DNA of 64,000 bases from positions 62,212,834 to 62,276,833 of the forward strand of contig CAMZMU010000063.1 of assembly GCA_947311845.1 (NCBI GenBank). Reading direction: 5' to 3'. Origin of the DNA: Poa pratensis. Its lineage: Eukaryota > Streptophyta > Magnoliopsida > Poales > Poaceae. Shown piece by piece: positions 44,791 through 54,787 of this stretch. Position 1 is the stretch's first letter. Every line of letters begins with the position of its first letter. Under the pieces are notes generated by a model. The model saw nothing but the letters and a program-made list of their open reading frames with translations, searched no databases and was not told the origin of the DNA. The position numbers and the translations under genes are program-made.

Positions 44791-45660
44791 ATTTTTTTTT
44801 TGAATTTATGAGGCAAAAGATTTGCCCCTATATATTAATTAAGAAGGAGTTAGAGGCTTAAACATTGCTTACATCACCGACCATAAGGTCCAAACCAAAA
44901 AGACTAGATAGGGGATTAATCTCCCGGTAGAATAAACTCCAAATGTTTAGCACCCGCTTTGACCCAAGTTTGTGCCTCCTCCTTTATCCTCCCCAAGATG
45001 ATCGAAGGGAGGATGGACTTGTGCCGGAAAACTCTCGCGTTGCCCTCGGTCCATAATTTCCAAGAGATAAGCATTGTGAGAGATGCTATTGCCTTTCTCC
45101 TAGCGGAGTTATTCATGGTCATATGAGTCCACCAATCTTGGACACAATTGAAGTTGTCCCAAGAGTTTACGTCCAACCATGATAATTGGAGCCAATTCTT
45201 CACCATGCACCAAATGCGCCTAGCAAACCGGCATTGGAACAAAAGGTGAGCGGCCGCCTCTCTCGTTTGCTTGCAAAGTGGGCAAAGATCACAATTTGGC
45301 CAACCCCTCCGGCGTAGTCGGTCCGCCGTCCAAACCCGATTTTGAATGATGAGCCAAGCAAAGAATTTGCATTTGGGAGGCGCCCACACCTTCCACACTA
45401 GCGTCTTCATGTTGATTGAGGTGGTGCCTATGAATTGCGCGTGGTAGGCCGAACTTGTCGTGTAGGTTTCCGTGGAGGACATGTTCCATGTGATGATGTC
45501 GGGGACGTCTTCATGAAGGTGCACATGTTGTAGAGAGGTCCATAGGGCAACAAATTGTTGTATGTGGGCTAGAGTGACCCCGTCGGAGGTGTTTATTTGA
45601 TTTATCCAATCATCATCTTGCATGGCCACGAATCCTGAGTATAGAGCAGCTGTCAAAAAA
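44791..45660 (-). pseudogene. 5'-truncated LINE: zf-RVT end of ORF2 with poly(A) tail
   Basis: One open minus frame (45656-44916, 246 codons) reads DIITWNMSSTETYTTSSAYHAQFIG, then VWAPPKCKFFAWLIIQNRVWTADRLRRRGWPNCDLCPLCKQTREAAAHLLFQCRFARRIW and ends EEAQTWVKAGAKHLEFILPGD. This is the C-terminal zf-RVT segment of a plant L1-type ORF2 and is undamaged in its remaining length. The poly(A) is the T-run near 44791-44800. 5' truncation during target-primed reverse transcription explains the size. Confidence 0.85.
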
Positions 45661-45772
45661 AAAGTCTATAGACATGCGATTACAGAAACCGTCGCTAACA
45701 CGGTTGTAAAATCGTGTGCGAGGGTAAACCCTTCTCTAGAAGTTGAGAAAACTTAATCGCGTGTGATTGTTC

Positions 45773-47117
45773 ATGTATTGCACACGTATTTTTTCACGGC
45801 AGATGAGGTAGCCAACACGCGAAACGTTCCCCTCACGTCGCTACCAAGGGCGACGCCAGGGGCGACCTGCCATCGCCGCCAGAAGACCTGCCTATTGCCT
45901 CTCACGCCGCCGCTGCCGCCGGCCCTCGCCACGGCGGCGGCGGGCCCAGCCGCCGACAGTGGCCTTGGGGCGGGGGTCGCCGGAGGTGGCCGTCCGGACC
46001 TGCTGGGGCGGAGTTGGGCGGAGCATCACCGAGCAGCGACCAGGGACGCGCCCCTGGTCGGGGTGGAGGTGGAGGCCTTTCCTGGCGGCGCCATGGCCGG
46101 CGGCGGAGATGGGGTTGGGCTTGGAGTTCATGGACGAAACCCTAGATTTCGATCTGGGAATCTTCATGGCGCCCCCAATTCCTCCTCGCAGCGTGGTTGG
46201 GCCGGATCCGGTAGAGGGTCGACCCTGCTCTGCTGCTGAAGCGACAGATCTTGCAGGTTGCCGGCGGGTGGCGTGGGGGCTACCGGCTCGGTTTGAATAA
46301 TGGTGGCGGTCCTTGGATTCCTCTCATGGCAAGACGAAGATCTACTTGATACCCGTCTTCATTGATCTGGCCGGAGTGTCGAGTTCCGGAAGGATCCGCC
46401 GGCGAACTCCATTGGGAACTCAAGCCTGGAGATTGACGGATCGGGTGGAATTCGGTCGCGCTCAACCATGTTTTTTTCTGACCGTTTGGTTTCAGAGGGA
46501 GCGTTGCGAAGCTCTGTAGTCGGTTGCCATCGTGGACATGTCTTTTGTTCCATGGTGAAGTCAGGGTGCGGAGAATGGCATGGAAGGTGAGATTTGAAGA
46601 ACTAGTAATAGTGGTTCGAGTCATGGTGGCGATGAGGGATTGGCTTGGTGATTCGAAACTTGGAGCAGCAGCAACGGCAAGTGGGGGCGGCAGCACAGGA
46701 GAATTTCAGTGTCTAAACTTTCAGGGTGAAAATCCAAGGTCTGGCCTTAATTGATTGTGCCTGGCAATGTCCTTGTTGAAGGCATTGCTTTTGTGAGTGT
46801 GGACCTCCTTCAGGGTGAAAACCTATGATCGATGATCAGGACGAAGAAGACGCTTCATCACTGTTCCCTTCTTGGAGGCGTCGCTTTTGGAGCAGATGGA
46901 TTTCTGGTACTGTTTTGGTGGGGTTAGGTCTGCTGTCACAAGGATTAGATCACTGTAGCGGGACTTTTCTTTTTTATAATTCTTCTTTTTATTCTGGGTT
47001 GTGTGCATCCGTCTGGCCGCTAGGGCAACGTGTTGTTGCAGAGGCTGGTTGTAATTGGTATCTTCGTGATATTAATATATACTCTTTATCTAAAAAAATG
47101 TATTGCACATGTTTTTT
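45773..47117 (+). mobile_element. non-coding retroposon with about 20-bp TSDs
   Basis: The body (45795-47097) is flanked by ATGTATTGCACACGTA-T6 at the left (45773-45794) and ATGTATTGCACATG-T6 at the right (47098-47117). The left half is GC-rich. The right half contains CCTTCTTGGAGG and CCTTGTTGAAGG motifs and ends TTAATATATACTCTTTATCTAAAAAAA, a LINE-style tail. No RT or ORF1 domain is visible on either strand. It looks like a LINE-mobilised non-coding unit or an internally deleted LINE; the 34795-37391 sequence appears related. Confidence 0.65.
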
Positions 47118-47748
47118 AAGATTAAATTGTTTGAGTTTGTGTAAGATCAAGCACGCTAAATTTTCTTTCGTCATGTCTGTTTATAAACCCGTTCGGACAG
47201 TATTTTGCTAACTTTCGGTCCCATCAATTAATCCCATGAAATTCAGTGAGTTTTCCGTTTTCCCTTTCTGAATCTCACAAAAATTTCCAGTGAGGCAAAT
47301 AAGATAACGGTTTTGTTAACTCTCAATCGATTGAGAATTAGCTTAGCGCTCAATCGAGTCATCAACCGTTAAACTGTGTGCCGCGATTCATGCTAAACTA
47401 GATCGTCTTCTTCCTCACGACAACGGCGGCGGAGGCGAGGAGCGCCTTAACTTGGGGGGTGCGGGTTCGCCGGCGCCAGAGAAGAAGGGGCAGGATTTAA
47501 AGGGATAGCCGGGACAAGGCGGGGCAGCGAGGCGTCGCGGCAGCGCGCCAGCCGCGGACGGGGTGGCCGGCGGTTTGGCCGGCGCTGGCTGCGGGGGAAG
47601 CGAGCTCACCGGATTGAACCCTAGGCGGACATAATCACAAAATCCAGCCGGTAGTACTACCCGGAAAATATTGTATGACCTACTACCCAGTTAATTAATA
47701 GGGTAATTAATTACAAAATTTAGAGAGACAGCGGGTGTGCCTCAGATG
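47118..47748. other. downstream flank of the GOST-like gene
   Basis: AT-rich sequence with a GC-rich, Pro-codon patch at 47415-47609 (minus) that I do not accept as a gene. An inverted TCAATCGATTGAGA lies near 47323-47336. The 3' UTR of the minus-strand gene should start below 47749. Confidence 0.35.
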
Positions 47749-48248
47749 TCAGATCTCGAAGGTGCCCTCCATCTCAAGCTGCCCGCCGGCAGCCTCCTCT
47801 TCGTCGTCGGCAACGTACAGGTAGGGGTTCCGCTCCACGGGCTGGAAGTTATAGAAGACGAAGACGTAGAAGGCGAGGCTGGCCGTCTCGACGGAGACGT
47901 TGACGACCCACTGGTACCTGTAGCTGAGCAGGGCGGCGAATGCGGAGACGGCGATCCGTGTGAAGTAGAGGTAGCCGACGACGACGAGGTAGAACTGCTT
48001 GAAGAGGGTGAGCTTCTTGAGGTTCCTGGCCGCCTTGCCGTCCGTCTTGGAGGCCTCCCGCAGGTTGCGGATGGACCAGATGATGGGGAAGAAGACGGCG
48101 CAGCAGCAGACGACGTCCACGAGCAGGAAGACCTGGTTCCACGCCAGCCAGTCCCGCCCCGCCGGCCCCGTCTCCCGATCATCGCCGACGCGATGTTCTC
48201 GACCACTTGTAGCGGTATGATGATCATCAGCACGTTCCTCTCACGCTC

Positions 48249-48483
48249 CTGCATTCTCCATCGATCGGTACGTCGGATGTCACGTCGGCTTTTTTCGTAG
48301 CGAAAATGATGATGTGCAACTCATATGGTTTCGAGCCGTTCGTTTCCACGGTTAAAGGGCTAGGATTTGGCGTTGAACGCCTTGAACATTCAGCGCCAAA
48401 TCCAAATCTTGGCCGTTCAACCATGGAAATGAACACTACGCCATATGAGTTGCAATGGCCGGTCGCTACCTGGATCTACATAC
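48249..48483 (-). other. intron of GOST-like gene
   Basis: A 235-bp intron with donor GTATGT and acceptor GAATGCAG, in phase 0. A 140-bp foldback repeat makes up more than half of it, so the ancestral intron was about 95 bp. Confidence 0.75.
48315..48454. mobile_element. foldback MITE in the GOST intron
   Basis: The ends are perfect inverted copies of TGCAACTCATATGG; further in, the arms pair imperfectly (GTTTCCACGGTT against TTTCCATGGTT, GGATTTGGCG against GGATTTGGCG). The whole can fold into one long hairpin. ATG flanks both sides, a possible 3-bp TSD. Confidence 0.65.
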
Positions 48484-49314
48484 CTGGAGGTATGGCTTTA
48501 AGAAGGACCAGCCAGTGCCGATGAGCACGATGACGGTGAAGAGCAGGATGCCCTTGAAGAAGCCGAAGACGTAGAAGGCGACGTCCCAGCCGTGCGCCGT
48601 GCCGGTGCGCTCCACGTACCACGAGTCCTCGGCGGCGCACGCCAGCTTGAGGGCCTTGAACAGCAGCAGCGCGCCCATCATGGCATGGATCCGCTCGGCC
48701 GTGGCGCGCTGCCTGACGCACACGAACAGCCACGCCGCCAGGAACGCGAAGTACACGGCGGACGCCACGGCGAAGATCCCCGGGAGCGGGAGCAGGCCGA
48801 CGGGCAGGTAGTCCCTGCCATTACCGCCCACGACGTTGTACATCTCGGTGCGCACGTCCATGGTGACCTCCACGCCGTCCTGGCAGCTGCTGAACAGCAC
48901 CGTGTACTGGTCTGCGCTGGGGATGGTCACGCTGGCCCTGCCTTTGCCGTCGGCGCCGACGTCCTTGAGCCGGAACAGCGGCGTGACGTACTCGCTGGTG
49001 AGCGGGCAGAAGGCGGCGCCGGTCTCCTCGGCGTACTCGGACTCGTTGGTGATCTTGAAGAAGAGGGCGTTGGAGATGAGGATGAAGCCCATGAGCCCCG
49101 GGTCGACGGCCTGCAGCTGGGAGCCCTCCGGGACGCTCCATGACACGCCGGACACGGAGACCTCCGCGACGCCGCCGGGTTTGAACCCGAACTCCTCGAA
49201 AAGGATGACCGGCCGCGAGTCCGACGTGATCGGCGTCCTCTTGATCTCGCCGTTGACCGCGTGGATGAGATGGAGGGCGACGAGGACGGCGGCGAGGAAG
49301 ACGGACGCGGCCAT

Positions 49315-49889
49315 GGATGGATCGATCGAGCAATGGTACGTCCAAAGGTTCCCGCCGTGTCACGTCATTCGTGGAATAGGCTCCGGCCGGTTCGATTGGC
49401 CGGGCGTGTTTTCGGGATGACCACGAGAGCCGGGAGAAGTTGAGAGCGCGGAAGGCCCGCAGCCCGCGTGAGTGAACGGATCACTGGATTTCGGATGGAG
49501 GATTACCTTGGTGGGCTTACTACACGGATGGGCCGGGAAAATTCTGACGGCCTTTGAACATCTGGTTTGGGCCCTGGAGGTACATATTCTCCTCCTGGCC
49601 ACATGAGCTTTCCACGACGCAAGTACAGAATTTCCTAGTACTTTGTGAACGAGTGAATAATGAGGAGGGTCGTGCAAAAAATCGACAATTCAAGATTCTG
49701 GCTCCTCTTTACGCAAAGAGAAAGAGGATGGAGGGACTCGTGGACGGATCAGGCAGCTGCGTACAAAGGCAAACTGATTCCATCCCATTTGTTTCCCATT
49801 TTCGTGCTACCTCTATAGCTAGCCAGAATCGCATGTGAACCACACTGTTGTGTCCAATAACATGGTGCTCGACCTTAGTCACTACAATG
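49315..49889. other. upstream flank of the GOST-like gene
   Basis: This should hold the promoter of the minus-strand gene. No convincing TATA box is seen. A GAATGACGTGAC motif (minus, near 49361-49372) resembles a bZIP-type site. The right part is unassigned. Confidence 0.35.
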
Positions 49890-50395
49890 TCGATCCCATT
49901 GTAGGGGTTGCTTTCTATCAACAAAATCGCTTTGCCCGTACATGGGATAGATAAAAAGCTTAGAACGATTATTAGGGTAGGAGCGATTGTCGTTATATGG
50001 TCGCTTTGCCTTAGTAGAAATGACAAGATTTTTAATGATAAAGATGTTTCTCATATGCAAGTACTCTACCGATGCACAGGTATTCTCCGTACGTGGTCCA
50101 CCTTACAGCGTGTGGGACATCGAGACCTCTTTACGGAGTCGTGTGCACGACTGGAAGAGGTGGCAAGGAATATTTTTTCACAACATGGGTGGCCGCTTGA
50201 TCGCCGGATTGGACCTCCATATGCCGTCGAGCTTGCCTAGGACATAGGCGTCTTACTTTATTCTTGCTGATTGTAATTCGCCTTATGTTGCACTACTTTT
50301 TCTTTCTCGTTTGGATTGCGGCTGTGTGCATTTATTATGCAAAGGCCGGGTGTAATACTTAAACTTTTGAGTAATAAAGTCCTTTATCTAAAATA
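49890..50395 (+). pseudogene. LINE ORF2 C-terminus and 3' tail
   Basis: The plus frame reads GIDKKLRTIIRVGAIVVIWSLCLSRNDKIFNDKD, then RCTGILRTWSTLQR and a C-terminal EEVARNIFSQHGWPLDRRIG. This matches the last part of L1-type ORF2, as in the LINE at 57053-62830. The tail contains TGCAAAGGCCGGGTGTAAT, AATAAAG and a final A-rich stretch. Confidence 0.8.
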
Positions 50396-51081
50396 AAAGA
50401 GGGGGTGCTCATGTTAGCTTGCTAATGTAAGAGACACATAAAATGCTCATATAATGGTGCTCTAGTTCTAGTCGACATCCTTGAAAACACGAACGATAAT
50501 GTCCAGGGGCGCAAGACGCTAATGTGCCTACGTGAGTATGCGTGTGCGTGTGTTGTGCGTGTGTGTGTGTGTCCGTCGCATCTGCTCGACCCTTCTTCAT
50601 TCTTCCATTAGGTCAGACTGGATCCATGAAACCTCTGAGAAAACACTATCGAGATATATGGAGAACACACGATGTATGATTTATCATCTACTCGCACCAC
50701 AACTTCATACGTGGTGTCGCTTGGGTTAAACCTTTTTAATCAAAAATAAAGTCCTATTTGCAGTTTGTTGGATTATGATGTGCTGAAATATTTGATCAGT
50801 TTACTACATAGTTGGTTTCTTTCCAGAAAAATCAGATTAGAATGGAACTAACTCATAAACTTTCAAAATGACAACAATACCTACAAAAATTATACAGATT
50901 ATGCAGATTATACAGAAAAATCAGTTTTCTACTTGTTGGTTAGTACACACATTCTTAAGTCTCTACGGATTATACAGATATCATAGCCAAACCAACAAAA
51001 ATGTAAAACTAGTTCTACCAAACATGATCATCATAATCCACAACAGTTCGAACTGCAACCTAAGGATTAGATGGAGTTGTT
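50396..51081. other. unassigned spacer with GT microsatellite
   Basis: A (GT)n-rich simple repeat lies at 50541-50572. AT-rich ATTATACAG words recur near 50885-50930. No gene is supported. The last five bases before the next element, GCCTA (51082-51086), are its left TSD. Confidence 0.4.
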
Positions 51082-51086
51082 GCCTA

Positions 51087-51230
51087 TGTTAGAGTATATG
51101 TACGGTTAGGATTGATTAGGGTTAGATCATCTTGTACTCCAAGTCTCCTACCCCCTTGTACTCCTATATAAACCCCCCACCAGGGTCCAGATCAACAATA
51201 ACAGAAATTAGGGATTCTAAAACTTACACA
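51087..51230 (+). repeat. left LTR, second short-LTR element
   Basis: TGTTAGAGTATA to CTTACACA. A TATA-like CCTATATAAACC lies at about 51168-51179. Confidence 0.94.
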
Positions 51231-52619
51231 TGGTATCAGAGCGGTTAGTCTCACGATGTCGATCTTAGGGTTCTAAACACTTCCGCATCGTGTGCCGCTC
51301 CCGAGGAGATCGATCTCTTCTCCTCGGGGCGCGGCACCCCGTCTAGATCAAAGATCTGATCGGTTCTTTAGTCTAGATTAGATCAAATTTCGAATTTCCA
51401 GTTTATAGATTAGATCCAGTTAGCCAAATAAATCCCTAAATCTTCAATATACCCTCATCATCCGGCTCGTGATCCCCGCGGTGCAGCGGGCACCATCCGG
51501 CTCTACGTCAACACGGCCACTGCGGACCACGCAGCGGCTACAGGACGACGACACGCAGCGGCAGAGACGCGCGTGGAGGATTTCATCACGCACACATACG
51601 CCAGTCCAAGACCAAGCTCGATCTACAAGCCTCCAATCTGATCGACGCATGAACCAGCACGTCATACGCGGTCTTCAGCAGCTCTCCAGGCTACATGCAT
51701 GGAACATGATGAGGTTAGCTTGAAATTGCAATGCACGTGCGCACATGGAATTTTTTCTATGATGCATCAGGCTACGCCAGATTTCATCGACCATCCACAC
51801 GCCAGCTCCAACACGCCCTCTACATCAAGCCACATCGATCTACACTGCACCGACCGGACTACACCGAGCCGAACCACGACATCGAGCTACATCAAGCTGT
51901 ACGACTACATCAAGATCATCGTCGAGTTCTACACCGCCAACACAAATCAGCGTCAAGGTCTACATCACGCGAGTCGAGCCGCACGCCGCAAAACCCGCCG
52001 CCTGTCGCCGCCGCCGCTCCCATGCGAGTCGCTGCCGCATGCCGCCAAAACCCCGCCGCCGCCACAGATCCGCTGCCGCCGCCGCACAATGACACAAAAA
52101 CCCGCCGCCTGCCTGCCGCCGCTCCCAAGCGAGTCGCTGCCGCACGCCGCCAAAAACCAAAACCCCGCCGCCGCCGCAGATACCCTGCCGCCGCCGCCCA
52201 AAAACTTCGCCGGCGCTCTGCTAGGGCGATCGCACGATCGCCTCGCCCGCTTGGTAAAAACCCCGCCGCCGCCGCCGCCGCAGAAACCCTGTCGCCGCCG
52301 CCTCAAAACCCAAAACCGTGCAATTTTTTTTGCGCCTTCGGCTCTATCGGCTACACCGACCGCGACAACCTCGACCACGGCTACATCACGCTCGGCTACC
52401 TCGACATCAACATCATACACACGTCTACAGCAACTCAAGAGCTCCAGTCGACAGCATACGCGTCATCCCTTGCGTCCATGACACTCCCGCTGTGACTACG
52501 GGAGGGAAGAGAAGGAACCAGAATGGGACGGCGATGATGACAAGGTGGAGGAGGCGACGGACGCACAGGACTTCTCCAGTCGCAATCGTCCGCTTCACTC
52601 CCGCTACGACTGAGGGGGA
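51231..52619 (+). other. interior of second short-LTR element
   Basis: A leader with TCTTAGGGTTCTAAACACTTCC and a GC-rich block is followed by CTACATC/CTACACC-rich G-poor sequence (about 51800-51950) and CCGCCGCCGCAAAA-type repeats (52000-52310). A conserved end, CGCTTCACTCCCGCTACGAC, lies just before the purine tract. The open frames in it are low-complexity and differ from those of the sister element, so I do not call a protein. Confidence 0.7.
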
Positions 52620-52763
52620 TGTTAGAGTATATGTACGGTTAGGATTGATTAGGGTTAGATCATCTTGTACTCCAAGTCTCCTACCCCCTTGTACTCCTAT
52701 ATAAACCCCCCACCAGGGTCCAGATCAACAACAACAGAAATTAGGGATTCTAAAACTTCCACG
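52620..52763 (+). repeat. right LTR, second short-LTR element
   Basis: 144 bp, near-identical to 51087-51230. Confidence 0.94.
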
Positions 52764-52768
52764 GCCTA

Positions 52769-53231
52769 ATCATTTTTACGATGAACTATGAAATTCAGTT
52801 GTTGGTTACCAGATTAGTTTTGGAATAATCTAGTAAAATTGTATGGCTATTGGCTAATTGTAAATAATAGAACACTTCAACAAATAATTAAAATGACGAA
52901 GAGCCCAAACAAATAAAATACAAAAGTCACTCCACTGCGAAATACAAAGTACTTGTACTGGATTGAAATAATACGATACGCTGCACGCGCATACTACTTA
53001 ATATCCACGCAAAGAAGGAAGAGAAACATGTATGTAATATGCATAGAGTACAGACCACACACCACACCAGACAGAATGACCAACAACCAGTACAGTTTGC
53101 CTAAACTAGCTATAGCTACTGCGATTAACTTTGCTTTGAGCTTGAAAGCATATCCGACGAGACCAGAGACCTTTGCATATACATAGGCTATAGCTCTGCC
53201 TTGTTTTAGTATTCCCTGAGGCCTCTCACAG
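52769..53231. other. unassigned AT-rich spacer
   Basis: No recognised gene, promoter or repeat. Confidence 0.3.
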
Positions 53232-53615
53232 TCACACTACCGGAATGGCGAACAGTGCCGACGGCCAGAACCTGTGCCAACGGCTATTTATCGGGGCCGT
53301 CGGCACAGGGCGTATCAGGACCAGACGTTCACAAGGCCGTCGGCACAGATGTTCTATCCCGACGGCCCCCGTCGGGACACAGGCAGCCGTCGGCACAGAG
53401 GATCAGGTGACGTCGACGGCAATCTATGCCGACGGCAACGCCGTCGGCACAAGCCTCTACCGTTTTTTTTACATTTTTACCCTAATCTTCTTTTTTATGT
53501 ATCTATGTATTACTCTCAATTAAGTTTAATATGTTTCATTCATATTCTATGTACATAGCTACGCCGAATAGCGGTTTCCACCCACATAAAATAACGTCGC
53601 GAATAATTGTCTATA

Positions 53616-53848
53616 CCGGAGCGTCGGAACCCCACCAAAACCTAGGTTGGTAAAAGTTGTGATAAAAGTTGGTTTCCCATGTGCCTATGTCCCAACCGAA
53701 CACAACCAGGCAAAAAAGTCCACTGGCCTACCACCTTTCGACGCACGTCTATGGGGGTAGACGAAAACGTTAGGGTTTTTCCAGCGGATTTAGGGTTTCG
53801 CCGAAGCGGGGCCCGGAGCGTCGGAACCCCACCAAAACCTAGGTTGAT
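53616..53848. repeat. direct repeats inside the CACTA core
   Basis: A roughly 32-bp segment beginning GGAGCGTCGGAACCCCACCA occurs at about 53616 and again at about 53816. A second pair of about 50 bp (TCATGTGGCTCACGAAGTGG...) lies at about 53956 and 54384. Confidence 0.8.
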
Positions 53849-54148
53849 GCATACCATATGTGTACAAGTGTTTTGGGTGATTCAAATGTCCAATAATCTA
53901 CCCCGGTGTGTGACCGGCTTCACTTTCTCTCTACCAAGTGTGTGGACTTAGAGGTCATGTGGCTCACGAAGTGGTCGTGATACTGCTGATCCAACAACTC
54001 ACAATCCCTCAAAACAAACACACCCCTGATCCAACGGCTCACAAGCGCTCGAAAGAAACACACGATCCGTGTGCTTCTTCCTTATTGGTGGGATTCTCAC
54101 TATATATATGTAGTCCTGGCCGTAAGACGTCACTTCGATCCAAGCAGC

Positions 54149-54245
54149 GGTAAGACGTCTCTGAAGATCTACAACCGTCCGGCAAGACATCTCTGATGAT
54201 CTGCAACCGTTTGGAACGGTCGCAGGTCATCAGAGACGTCTTGCC
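54149..54245. repeat. 30-bp hairpin plus a third direct copy of its arm
   Basis: The arms at 54181-54210 and 54216-54245 pair at 27 of 30 positions around a 5-nt loop (TTGGA). The three mismatches are all transitions. A further copy of the arm in direct orientation is at 54149-54178. Confidence 0.85.
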
Positions 54246-54360
54246 GCTGGTTGCCCAAAGATGCCTCTCCGAGTGACGCTGGAATGTTTTGTGTGAGTGA
54301 GTGAGTGACGCTGGAATTCCGGGAGGGGGGCTATATATAGGGTACGTGTGCTTCTTTAGT

Positions 54361-54383
54361 CCCGGTTGGTAACACCAACCGGG
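54361..54383. repeat. perfect 10-bp inverted repeat
   Basis: CCCGGTTGGT, then AAC, then ACCAACCGGG. This resembles the terminal motif of another widespread grass DNA-transposon family and may be a relic inside the CACTA element. Confidence 0.6.
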
Positions 54384-54787
54384 TCATGTGGCTCACGAAG
54401 TGGTCGTGATACTGCTGATCCAACAACTCACAATCTTCATAGCCGTCGGCACAGGCCCATCCCTGGAGCGCCCAACTGCCTCCACGTGGCAACTATGTGC
54501 CGACGGCTTGGCCGTCGGCACAGGCCCCTCCACCTCGTCCGGCCAATGTGGGCCCCACCCGTCGCTGTGCCGACAAACTAGGTGCCGACGGTGCGTCTCT
54601 GGCCGTCGGGAAAAGCTGTGCCGACAGTTTATAGCTGTGCCGACGGCCAGGTGGCCTGTGCCTACAGGGCCCTATGCCGACCACCCTGTGCCGACGGTGG
54701 CCGTCGGCATAGATGTGTGCCGACGGCATTGGGACCTTTGCCGACGGGCTGCGGCCGTCGGCACAGGTGGCCATTCCTGTAGTGTCA

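Larger units (their letters stand above)
47749..49314 (-). pseudogene. GOST/lung-7TM receptor family membrane protein gene, one frameshift
   Basis: The start is ATG 49314 (MAASVFLAAVLVALHLIHAVNG, a signal peptide). Exon 1 (49314-48484, 277 codons) encodes a lumenal domain and then the first membrane segments (LPGIFAVASAVYFAFLAAWLFVCVRQRA, HAMMGALLLFKALKLACAAEDSWYVERTG, AFYVFGFFKGILLFTVIVLIGTGWSFLKPYLQ). The donor is CTCCAG|GTATGT. Exon 2 starts at 48248 after GAATGCAG and encodes ERERNVLMIIIPLQVVENIASAMIG and further segments through VERNPYLY to the acidic tail EMEGTFEI. Exon 2 is 500 nt, one short of a whole frame, because one base is missing near 48180 after SAMIG. About 443 residues are implied, as in plant CAND6/7-like proteins of the Golgi/endomembrane. 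All else looks functional. Confidence 0.85.
51087..52763 (+). mobile_element. short-LTR non-autonomous Copia-like element, second member
   Basis: The LTRs are 144 bp (51087-51230 and 52620-52763) and differ at three positions, one of which turns the terminal CA into CG in the right LTR. The TSD is GCCTA (51082-51086 and 52764-52768). The primer-binding site, TGGTATCAGAGC (51231-51242), is the initiator tRNA-Met type. A purine tract, GAGGGGGA, precedes the right LTR. The 1389-bp interior has the same segment order as the element at 31894-34789 and no gag or pol. Confidence 0.94.
53235..54784. mobile_element. non-autonomous CACTA transposon, GCCGTCGGC family
   Basis: The ends are CACTACCGGAATGGC and, inverted, CACTACAGGAATGGC. 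The 3-bp TSD TCA is at 53232-53234 and 54785-54787. Subterminal copies of GCCGACGGC and GCCGTCGGCACAG fill the first 230 bp and last 350 bp. The 1550-bp element has no transposase; its core holds internal direct repeats and a 30-bp hairpin. Confidence 0.93.

Noticed and set aside
47415..47609. Proline-rich minus-strand peptide near the GOST-like gene
   Set aside because: Short, low complexity, no support beyond an ATG; likely a GC-rich untranslated or intergenic stretch.
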